Shown here: positions 6,746 to 13,885 of the stretch, piece by piece
Position numbering within the stretch: the stretch's first letter is position 1
Layout of the letters: every line of letters starts with the position of its first letter
Source of the DNA: JAAYZQ01 sp034428935
Lineage (GTDB): Bacteria; Chloroflexota; Anaerolineae; JAAYZQ01
NCBI GenBank assembly: GCA_034428935.1
Contig: DAOUHB010000042.1
Coordinates: 1-16,328, forward strand
Length of the DNA stretch: 16,328 bases
Direction of reading: 5' to 3'
Translations under genes and position numbers: made by a program
The notes under the pieces: model-generated
What the model was told of the DNA's origin: nothing
What the model saw: the letters and a program-made list of their open reading frames with translations, nothing else
The model's database searches: none

Positions 6746-7759
6746 ATGAGACGAAGCGACTATATCCTGCGCAAGGCCATGTTCGCGCTGCTCACGATCC
6801 TGGCCGTGATCGTCAGCAACTTTTTTCTCTTTCGCGTTTTGCCCGGCGACCCGGTCAAGATGGTGATTCACAAGGCGCGGATGACGAAAGAAGCCCAGGA
6901 GGCGATGCGAGTCGAGTTTGGGCTCGATCGGCCGGTCTGGCTGAACGTCGAACGGCTGGAAGCAGGCGACTGGGCTGGCGCCTTCGACACCCAGTTCACG
7001 GCCTACGTGCGGAACCTGGCGCACGGCAACCTCGGCGTGTCGTTCCACAGCCGACGCCAGGTGGGCGATCTGCTGGCCGAACGGGTGGGGCGCACCTTTC
7101 TCTTGCTCGCCGGCGGCGAGCTGCTCGCCGTCGTCGCCGGGATCGTCTGCGGGCTCCTGGCCGCCTGGCGGCGGGGCACGCGGCTGGACACGGCGCTGCT
7201 GCTGTGGGCCCTGTTCTCGTGGGCGCTGCCGACGTTCTTCCTGGGCATCATTCTCCTCATCCTGGCCCGCGGTCACCTGCCCATCGGGGGGATGGTGACG
7301 CCGGGCCTGAAGCCGGAGGACGGCCTGGCCTACTGGCGCGACGTCGGGCGCCACCTCATCCTGCCGACCATCACCATGGCCGTCGTCTATACCGGGGAGT
7401 ACATCCTGCTCATGCGCAGCAGCGTCGTCGAGGTGCTCAGCGAGGCCTACATCCTGACCGCGAAAGCCAAGGGGTTAAGCACGCGGCGCATCCTGAGCCA
7501 CCACGCCCTCAAGAACGCGATGCTGCCCATGGTGACCGTCATCGCCCTCACCCTGGGCTACACGGTCGGCGGTGCCATCCAGGTGGAAACCGTGTTCTCG
7601 TGGCCCGGCATCGGCCAGTTGATGTACCAGGCGGTGGCCTCGCGGGACTATCCGGTCTTGCAGGGCACGTTCCTGCTCCTGGCCGTCAGCGTGATCACCG
7701 CGAACTTTTTGGCCGACGTGCTGTACTCGGTGCTCGACCCGCGGGTCAAGAGCGAATAG
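6746..7759 (+). CDS. ABC importer permease, DppB/OppB-like
   Basis: 337 aa, normal for the first permease of dipeptide/oligopeptide/nickel importers. An N-terminal membrane helix (about 11-31) ends in the family signature RVLPGDP, followed by an extracytoplasmic domain and five further predicted helices between about 115 and 328. The cytoplasmic coupling loop with the EAA motif is at about 233-262 (EAYILTAKAKG then LKNAMLP). The ATG at 6746 follows AAGAGGTGG and directly precedes the typical short N-terminal helix; the frame is open far upstream, but that stretch overlaps the previous gene. The next permease starts 13 nt downstream. Confidence 0.92.
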   Translation: MRRSDYILRKAMFALLTILAVIVSNFFLFRVLPGDPVKMVIHKARMTKEAQEAMRVEFGLDRPVWLNVERLEAGDWAGAFDTQFTAYVRNLAHGNLGVSFHSRRQVGDLLAERVGRTFLLLAGGELLAVVAGIVCGLLAAWRRGTRLDTALLLWALFSWALPTFFLGIILLILARGHLPIGGMVTPGLKPEDGLAYWRDVGRHLILPTITMAVVYTGEYILLMRSSVVEVLSEAYILTAKAKGLSTRRILSHHALKNAMLPMVTVIALTLGYTVGGAIQVETVFSWPGIGQLMYQAVASRDYPVLQGTFLLLAVSVITANFLADVLYSVLDPRVKSE

Positions 7760-7772
7760 GGAGAGGAGGAAC

Positions 7773-8741
7773 ATGAGGGGGCTAATGGCTTTCGGGCGCG
7801 AGTACGCGCGCAAACCCATGGGCATGGTTGGCCTGTTCATCCTCCTGTCCACCGTGGTCCCTGCCATTTTCGCGCCGTGGGTTGCACCCTACGATCCCGG
7901 GGCGCAGGTGGATGCCACGGCCGCGGACATCATGGCGCCGCCGGACGCCGACCATCCTCTGGGCCGGGATGACGTCGGCAAGGACGTGTTGAGCCTGCTC
8001 ATCTATGGCGCGCGGGTCTCGCTGACAGTCGGCATGGTGGCCTCGTTCGTGTCGATGCTCATCGGCACGACGGTGGGCTTGGTGGCCGGCTACTTTGGCG
8101 GGCGCATCGGCACCGCCCTGATGCGCTTCGTGGACTTTTTGATGGTGATCCCGCGCCTGCCGTTGATGCTGGTGCTCATCTCGGTGTGGGGGCGCGGCCT
8201 GTGGAAGATTGTCTTTGTCATCGGCGTGCTGGGCTGGACCAGCACCGCCCGGCTGGTGCGCTCGCAGGTGTTGTCCATCCGCGAACGGCGATTCGTCCAG
8301 CGCGCCAACGCCATCGGCGCCGGCCACGGCCGTATCATCGTGCGCCACATCCTGCCCCAGGTGCTACCCATCATCAGCGCCCAGGTGGTGTTGGCCATTT
8401 CCGGCGCCATTCTGTCCGAGTCGTCGCTGGCGTTCCTCGGCCTGGGCGATCCCACCCTGGTGAGCTGGGGGACGATGCTCAACTTTGCCTTTGCCCGGGC
8501 CATCACCCGCCAGGCATGGTGGTACCTGGTGCCCCCCGGCCTGGCCATCGTCTGGGTGAGCCTGGGCTTTGTCCTGGTCGGCAACGCCCTGGAAGAGATC
8601 GTGAACCCGCGGCTCAAGACGCATCACCTGTTCGATGCCGGCAAAATGGTGGCGAGAATTCGCGGCCCGCGAGGATCATCGGGGGCCGGGCCGGTCAGTA
8701 CGTCTCCGGCCAAGCCTGCGCGTGTTGCTCCCGGCGAGTAG
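7773..8741 (+). CDS. ABC importer permease, DppC/OppC-like
   Basis: 322 aa. It pairs with the preceding permease to form the membrane channel. Landmarks are an N-terminal helix (about 16-37), the block HPLGRDDVGKDVLSLLIYGA (61-80) characteristic of DppC/OppC proteins, further helices up to about 272, and a coupling loop near 175-200 (RANAIGAGHGRIIVRHILP). A strong GGGAGAGGAGGA precedes the ATG. The last 40 residues (after about 283) form a Gly/Pro/Ala/Ser-rich tail beyond the usual family end, probably disordered and of no obvious function. Confidence 0.92.
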   Translation: MRGLMAFGREYARKPMGMVGLFILLSTVVPAIFAPWVAPYDPGAQVDATAADIMAPPDADHPLGRDDVGKDVLSLLIYGARVSLTVGMVASFVSMLIGTTVGLVAGYFGGRIGTALMRFVDFLMVIPRLPLMLVLISVWGRGLWKIVFVIGVLGWTSTARLVRSQVLSIRERRFVQRANAIGAGHGRIIVRHILPQVLPIISAQVVLAISGAILSESSLAFLGLGDPTLVSWGTMLNFAFARAITRQAWWYLVPPGLAIVWVSLGFVLVGNALEEIVNPRLKTHHLFDAGKMVARIRGPRGSSGAGPVSTSPAKPARVAPGE

Positions 8742-8776
8742 GGCAACACGGCTTGTGAGCGAACGGCATAGAAACC

Positions 8777-9763
8777 ATGGCGATATTGGACGTGCGAGAT
8801 CTATCCATTGACTACCTGGCCGGGTGCGGCAGGGCGCTCCATGCCGTGGAGCAGGTGAGCTTTTGCCTGGGACACCGGGGCTCGCTGGGCCTGGTGGGCG
8901 AGAGCGGCTGCGGCAAGACGACCACCATGCTCGGGCTGTTGCGGCTCCTGCCCGCCGAGGGACACATTGTCTCGGGCGAGGTGTGGTACGATGGGGTGGA
9001 CCTGCTGGGCCTGTCCGAGCGGCAGATGCAGGACTATCGCTGGAAGAGCATGGCCATCGTCTTCCAGAGCGCGATGAACGCTCTGAATCCGGTGGCCAGG
9101 ATCGGCGATCAGATTGCCGAGGCGATAGTCGTGCACGAGCAGGCCGGCCGAGCCAAAGCGCGGCAGCGGGCGGGCGATCTCCTGGAATTGGTCGGCATCA
9201 GCGCCCGCATGGCGAGGCAGTATCCGCACCAGTACAGCGGCGGGATGCGCCAGCGGGCCATGACCGCCATGGCCCTGGCCTGTTCTCCCGGCGTCCTAAT
9301 CGCCGACGAGCCGACCACAGCGCTGGACGTGATGATTCAGGCCCAGATCCTGGAGCTGTTCCGGCGGTTGCAGCAGCAGTTGGACCTATCGATCATCCTG
9401 GTCACCCACGATCTCGGCGTGGTTGCCGAGCTGTGCGATGACGTGCTGGTCCTGTATGGCGGCCGGACGGTCGAGTATGCCGGGGTCGATGCCATCTTTA
9501 ACGAGCCGCTTCATCCCTACACCCAGCGCCTGTTGCGAGCATTTCCGGACATCGAGCAGCCCACCGCGGCGCTGGCCGCCATCCCCGGCTACCCACCGCC
9601 GCTGGACGCGCTGCCGCCGGGCTGCCGCTTCCAGCCGCGGTGCCATCTTGCCGACGAGCGTTGTGCCCGGGAAAAGCCACCGTTGGTGCCCGTCAAGCCG
9701 GGCCACCACGTCGCCTGTTTCCGGGTAGAGGAAGGGCCAAATGCAGCCAGTGCCACAGCCTGA
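8777..9763 (+). CDS. ABC importer ATPase, DppD/OppD-like
   Basis: 328 aa. Nucleotide-binding subunit with Walker A GESGCGKTT (41-49), Q-loop Gln97, signature YSGGMRQR (153-160), Walker B VLIADEP (173-179) and switch His211. The C-terminal oligopeptide/dipeptide-transporter extension (about 235-328) has four Cys at 283, 289, 296 and 314 with C-x5-C-x6-C-x17-C spacing, repeated exactly in the partner ATPase. Related peptide-importer ATPases carry a [4Fe-4S] cluster in this region. No clear ribosome binding site precedes ATG 8777, 35 nt after the previous stop; its translation may rely on read-on ribosomes. It overlaps the next gene by 23 nt. Confidence 0.92.
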   Translation: MAILDVRDLSIDYLAGCGRALHAVEQVSFCLGHRGSLGLVGESGCGKTTTMLGLLRLLPAEGHIVSGEVWYDGVDLLGLSERQMQDYRWKSMAIVFQSAMNALNPVARIGDQIAEAIVVHEQAGRAKARQRAGDLLELVGISARMARQYPHQYSGGMRQRAMTAMALACSPGVLIADEPTTALDVMIQAQILELFRRLQQQLDLSIILVTHDLGVVAELCDDVLVLYGGRTVEYAGVDAIFNEPLHPYTQRLLRAFPDIEQPTAALAAIPGYPPPLDALPPGCRFQPRCHLADERCAREKPPLVPVKPGHHVACFRVEEGPNAASATA

Positions 9764-10757
9764 TGGTGCCGTCCTGCAAGTCCGCAACCTGCGCACCCTG
9801 TTCCCTGTGCCGCGGGGTGTCGTGGGCACGCTTCTTTCCAAACCGCAGCGCCACGTCCACGCGGTCGATGGGGTCAGTTTTTCCATGGAACGAGCCGAGA
9901 TCCTGGGCCTGGTCGGGGAATCGGGATCGGGCAAGACGACCACGGCCCTGAACATCCTGGGGCTGGCCGAGCCGACCGAGGGCCAGATCCTGTTCAACGG
10001 CCGGAGCGTCCCCCTGCTCGCCCGCGGCCGGACCCGCCTGGCGTTGCGGCGCCAGATGCAGATCATCTTCCAGGACCCGTACGAGTCGCTCAATCCACGC
10101 CAAACCGTCCTCGCCACGGTGGCCGAGCCCATCGAAGTGCACGGTCTCGCCCCGGCCAGGGACAAAAAGCTGGAGATGGTGACGAGGGCCCTGGACGCGG
10201 CCGGCCTCAAGCCGCCCGAGGCGTATTTCGGACGGTACCCGGACGAGCTCTCGGGCGGACAGCGCCAGCGCGTCGTGATCGCGGCGGCGCTGGTTCTCGA
10301 ACCGGACCTCCTGGTGGCCGACGAGCCGGTCTCTATGCTCGACGTCTCGCTGCGGGCCGAGATCCTGAACCTGCTGCTCCAGATACGCGACCAACAGGGC
10401 ATCACCATCCTGTACATCACCCACGACCTGGCGACGGCGGCCTACTTTACCGACCGGGTGGCCGTCATGTACCTGGGCCGCATCGTCGAGATCGGCCCCA
10501 CGGCGGCCGTTCTTAGCGACCCGCGGCACCCGTACACCCGGGCCCTGCTGTCCGTGATCCCGGTCCCCAATCCCCGCCGGCGACGGGAGCGAACGATCCT
10601 CGCCGGCGAGACGCCCAATCCGATCGATCCGCCGGCGGGCTGCCGTTTCCGCCCGCGCTGCCCGGTGGCCTTTGACCGCTGCTCGGAGCAAGACCCCGAG
10701 CTGAGAAGCGTGGGCGCGGGCCACGAGATGGCCTGCCTGCTCGACGAGCACACGTAA
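9741..10757 (+). CDS. ABC importer ATPase, DppF/OppF-like
   Basis: 338 aa. Second ATPase of the importer, forming a heterodimer with the preceding one. Walker A GESGSGKTT (59-67), Q-loop Gln111, signature LSGGQRQR (170-177), Walker B LLVADEP (190-196), switch His228. The C-terminal extension has Cys 301, 307, 314 and 332 at the same spacing as in the partner. The ATG at 9741 lies inside the end of the previous gene, with AGAGGAAGG just upstream, consistent with coupled translation and balanced subunit amounts. 76 nt without a visible promoter separate it from the second GGT-like gene. Confidence 0.92.
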   Translation: MQPVPQPDGAVLQVRNLRTLFPVPRGVVGTLLSKPQRHVHAVDGVSFSMERAEILGLVGESGSGKTTTALNILGLAEPTEGQILFNGRSVPLLARGRTRLALRRQMQIIFQDPYESLNPRQTVLATVAEPIEVHGLAPARDKKLEMVTRALDAAGLKPPEAYFGRYPDELSGGQRQRVVIAAALVLEPDLLVADEPVSMLDVSLRAEILNLLLQIRDQQGITILYITHDLATAAYFTDRVAVMYLGRIVEIGPTAAVLSDPRHPYTRALLSVIPVPNPRRRRERTILAGETPNPIDPPAGCRFRPRCPVAFDRCSEQDPELRSVGAGHEMACLLDEHT

Positions 10758-10833
10758 ATGCGGACACCAGAGCCCGTTATGAATGCCAAGGTCGCTCCCT
10801 TTCCCCCTCCAGGGGACCGCGCGGGGGGTTCGC

Positions 10834-12441
10834 ATGGATAGCCTGATCGTCTGTCCCGAGCCACGCGCCGCCAGGGTGGGCCGCGACGTCCTGGCCGGCG
10901 GCGGCAATGCGGTGGACGCCGCGGTCGCCGCGGCCTTTGCGCAGGCGGTCGTGAATCCCCTCCAGTGCGGGCTCGGGGGCACGGCGCTGATCTATATCTA
11001 TGACGCCCGGAATCACCGGCGGCTCGCCCTCAACGCCGAGGCGGCCACCGGGTCTCGCCCGGTGCCCGAATCCTGGGCCGGCGAGTACGCGGGCCGGTCG
11101 GGGGCGACAGGCCGTCACGTGATCCGCGGCGAGGCCAACCAGCTCGGCTACCAGTCGATCATAACGCCCGGCTTTGTCCGGGGCTGCTGGACGGCGTTTC
11201 GACGCCTGGGCAGCCGCCGCCTTTCGTGGCCGGACCTGCTCTCGCCGGCGGCGCGGCTCGCCGGGGAGGGCTTCGAGGTTTACCCGTATGTCGCCGCCAT
11301 GTGGCGAAAACTCGAGGGCAAACCCGGCTACCCGGGTTTGCTGGCCAAGCTGCGCGTCACACCCGATGCCGCCCACGTCTATCTCAAGCCGGACGGGTCC
11401 ATCTACCGCGAAGGGGACCGGCTTTTGCAGCCCGACCTGGCCTGCACGATCCGGCGGCTGGCCGAGGCGGGCGGCGACGACTTTTATACCGGCGAGATCG
11501 CGCGCGCCATCAGCCGGGACCTGGCCGGGCACGGAGCGTTCATCACTCCCGGGGACCTCCAGGATTACCCCGTGGACGAGGACCGGCCCTGGTGTGGCAC
11601 GTACCGGGGGCTGGAGGTTACGGCGCCGCCCTACAGCTTCGGGGCGCAGTTCATCGAGATGTTGCAGATAGCAGGGCATTTTGACCTGGCCGGCCTGGGG
11701 CACAACACGCCCCGCTACATCGATACCCTGGCCCGCATCCAACGGGCCGGCTTTGCCGACTGCGCCCAGCTGGAGGGCATGGCCCGCGGCGAAGCGTGGC
11801 CCCTGGAGCAGGCGCTGACCCACCCCGCGCACGCCGCGTTCCGGGCCGGACAGATCGCGGGCGAGGACCCCGTCGCCGTTTCCGGCACGGGCGCCCACCA
11901 CGGAACGACACACCTGACCTGCATCGACGCGGAGCGGAACGTCGTATCCTTTACCCACTCCATCGGCTCCCTGGCCGGTTCCGGCGTGGTCACGCCGGGG
12001 CTCGGCTTTATCTACAACAACTTTCTGGGGTTCTTCCGGCCGTTGGCCGGTTATCCCGACTCGATCGTGCCCGGAAAAAAGATCGGCGGCAGCATGGCGG
12101 CCATCCTCTTCAAGGACGGCGAGCCGTACCTCGCCCTGGGCTCGCCCAGCGGCCGGAGCAGCACGTCGGCCATGCAGTGCGTCGTGAACGTCGTCGACCA
12201 CGGCATGGACATGAGAACCGCCGTATCGGTGCCCCGGTTCCACAGCGAGGCACAGCGGCTCATTTACGTTGAGCCTCACTTCCCCGAGCGCACCGTGCAG
12301 GCTCTGCGCGACGCGGGCAACGAGGTAGAGCGCAGCACCGATATGGCGCGGGTCCAGGCCATCCTGGTCCGGCCGGACCGCGGTGAGCTGGAAGCCGGGC
12401 CGGACCCGCGGGGTGGCGCCGGAGCGGGCCGCCATCCATGA
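10834..12441 (+). CDS. Gamma-glutamyltransferase-like Ntn-hydrolase 2, atypical substrate site
   Basis: 535 aa. Thr358 in HHGTTHLTC is the predicted self-processing site and nucleophile (subunits of about 357 and 178 residues). The helper Thr position is Ser376, and GSPSG (436-440) marks the oxyanion region. Gamma-glutamyl contacts are absent: the Arg114 position is Glu69, the Gln-Met-Asp-Asp segment is Phe-Leu-Gly-Phe (NNFLGFF, about 395-401), and the Ser-Ser pair is Gly-Gly. It is clearly closer to hydrolase 3 than to hydrolase 1, with the same length and the shared GFxYNNFLGxF. There is no signal peptide. ATG 10834 was chosen because it lines up with the N-termini of both paralogues (MDSLIVCPEP) and follows GCGGGGGG; an in-frame ATG at 10783 would add 17 residues without a good ribosome binding site. 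It sits downstream of the importer, so imported compound is its likely substrate. Confidence 0.85.
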   Translation: MDSLIVCPEPRAARVGRDVLAGGGNAVDAAVAAAFAQAVVNPLQCGLGGTALIYIYDARNHRRLALNAEAATGSRPVPESWAGEYAGRSGATGRHVIRGEANQLGYQSIITPGFVRGCWTAFRRLGSRRLSWPDLLSPAARLAGEGFEVYPYVAAMWRKLEGKPGYPGLLAKLRVTPDAAHVYLKPDGSIYREGDRLLQPDLACTIRRLAEAGGDDFYTGEIARAISRDLAGHGAFITPGDLQDYPVDEDRPWCGTYRGLEVTAPPYSFGAQFIEMLQIAGHFDLAGLGHNTPRYIDTLARIQRAGFADCAQLEGMARGEAWPLEQALTHPAHAAFRAGQIAGEDPVAVSGTGAHHGTTHLTCIDAERNVVSFTHSIGSLAGSGVVTPGLGFIYNNFLGFFRPLAGYPDSIVPGKKIGGSMAAILFKDGEPYLALGSPSGRSSTSAMQCVVNVVDHGMDMRTAVSVPRFHSEAQRLIYVEPHFPERTVQALRDAGNEVERSTDMARVQAILVRPDRGELEAGPDPRGGAGAGRHP

Positions 12442-12508
12442 CGTCGAGCCCCAACGCGTCGCCCTGCTCGGGGGCGCGCTTGAGCAGCGACTTATCGAGG
12501 TGTCGAAC

Positions 12509-13885
12509 ATGAGCGATGGCATACAGCGGTTGATGGCGATGGTCGAGGACGCGACGGACGAGCTGGTCGCGCTGCACCAAGCCCTGGTGCGCATCCCCAC
12601 GGTGAATACCGGAGCGCCCGACAGCGGCAACGAGATCGAGGCCTGCCGCCTGCTCGAAAGCCGGTTCAAGGCCGAGGGCATTCCCAGCCTGATCCTGGAG
12701 TCCGCTCCCTCGCGGGGGAACCTCCTGGCCTCCATCGGGGAGCAGCGGCGGCCGCGCCTCTTGCTGATGTCCCACACCGACGTGGTGCCCGTGGACGAGA
12801 GCCGGTGGAGCGTGCCGCCCTTTGGCGCCGAGATCAGAGAGGCCAAGGTCTATGGCCGGGGCAGCGAAGACTGCAAGTCGCTCGTCTCGACCGGGGCCAT
12901 GGCCGTCATTCTTCTGAAACGCGCCGGCCTGCGCCTGTCCGGGCAGTTGTCTTTGCTGGCTGCCGCGGACGAAGAGGCGGGCGGCCGCTACGGTGTCGGA
13001 TGGCTGGCGGACAATCACCCGGACAAGATCTGCGCGGACTGGGCACTTAACGAGGGAGGCGGGATGCCGCTCGACACCACGGAGGGTCTGGCGTACCTGC
13101 TGAACATCGGTGAAAAAGGACGGATGGAGGCCCGCTTTGTCGTCACCGGCCGCAGTGCCCACGGCGCCATTCCCTGGCCAGCCGATAACGCGCTCTACAA
13201 GCTGGCGCAGGTGCTGCAACGCATTCAGGCCTACGAGCCCGAGCGGGACGTGTCCCTGCCCGTGTTCCGGTCGCTTTCCCTGTTTGGTGTGCCCGGCCCG
13301 GTGGCGCCGGAGACCATAGACCGGCTGCTGGACTCATTGGCGCGCCGTGAGCCTGCCCTGGCGCTGCAACTGACCGGCCTGTCCCGGCTGTCCATCGCGC
13401 CGACCCTGGCATCGGGTGGGGTCAAGTCGAACATGATACCGGCGCTGGCCCGGTTGACCTGCGACGTGCGCACCCTGCCCCACCAGGACGAGGGCTATGT
13501 GCGGCGGGTGTTCGAGACGCTGGTCGCCGGCATCGAGGGCGTCGAGCTGGAGCTGGACGTCACCGCCGTCGCCAATACGTCGCCGTCCACGACGCCCTTT
13601 GTCGACTGCCTGCAACGGGCGACCGCCCTCGCCCTGGGGCGCGAAGAGCCGCGTTTGATCCCCGCCCTGACAATCGGCTTTACCGACTCGCGGTACGTCC
13701 GGCCCCTGGGCACCCAGGCTTACGGCTTTTCACCCTTGCTCCCCGGCTCGGACCGGCTGCGGCCCGGTATTCACGGTGTGGACGAGGCCATCGAGATCGA
13801 CAACCTGGTGTTCCAGACCAGGCTCCAGGTGGCGATTGCTTTCTTGACGCTGTGCGACAATGGGGTGCGCCCGTGGACAACATGA
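12509..13885 (+). CDS. M20-family metallopeptidase / amidohydrolase (ArgE/DapE/CPG2-like)
   Basis: 458 aa. M20 enzymes use two zinc ions to split peptide or N-acyl amide bonds. Visible parts: His89 and Asp91 in LLLMSHTDVVP (metal ligand and its partner), bridging Asp121 in YGRGSEDCK, catalytic Glu155 and metal-binding Glu156 in ADEEAGG, an NEGG segment (181-184), the dimerisation-domain SAHGA (about 216-220) and terminal metal ligand His422 in IHGVDE. No signal peptide, so it is cytoplasmic. The ATG at 12509 follows a GAGG at suitable spacing; the frame extends further upstream but overlaps the GGT-like gene. Its 3' end overlaps the next gene. In context it probably removes an acyl or aminoacyl group before or after the GGT-like enzymes; the exact substrate cannot be read from sequence. 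Confidence 0.88.
   Translation: MSDGIQRLMAMVEDATDELVALHQALVRIPTVNTGAPDSGNEIEACRLLESRFKAEGIPSLILESAPSRGNLLASIGEQRRPRLLLMSHTDVVPVDESRWSVPPFGAEIREAKVYGRGSEDCKSLVSTGAMAVILLKRAGLRLSGQLSLLAAADEEAGGRYGVGWLADNHPDKICADWALNEGGGMPLDTTEGLAYLLNIGEKGRMEARFVVTGRSAHGAIPWPADNALYKLAQVLQRIQAYEPERDVSLPVFRSLSLFGVPGPVAPETIDRLLDSLARREPALALQLTGLSRLSIAPTLASGGVKSNMIPALARLTCDVRTLPHQDEGYVRRVFETLVAGIEGVELELDVTAVANTSPSTTPFVDCLQRATALALGREEPRLIPALTIGFTDSRYVRPLGTQAYGFSPLLPGSDRLRPGIHGVDEAIEIDNLVFQTRLQVAIAFLTLCDNGVRPWTT

Noticed and set aside
10777..12846. Minus-strand open frame of about 689 codons
   Set aside because: It is antisense to hydrolase 2 and the start of the M20 gene; both sense proteins have clear catalytic motifs.
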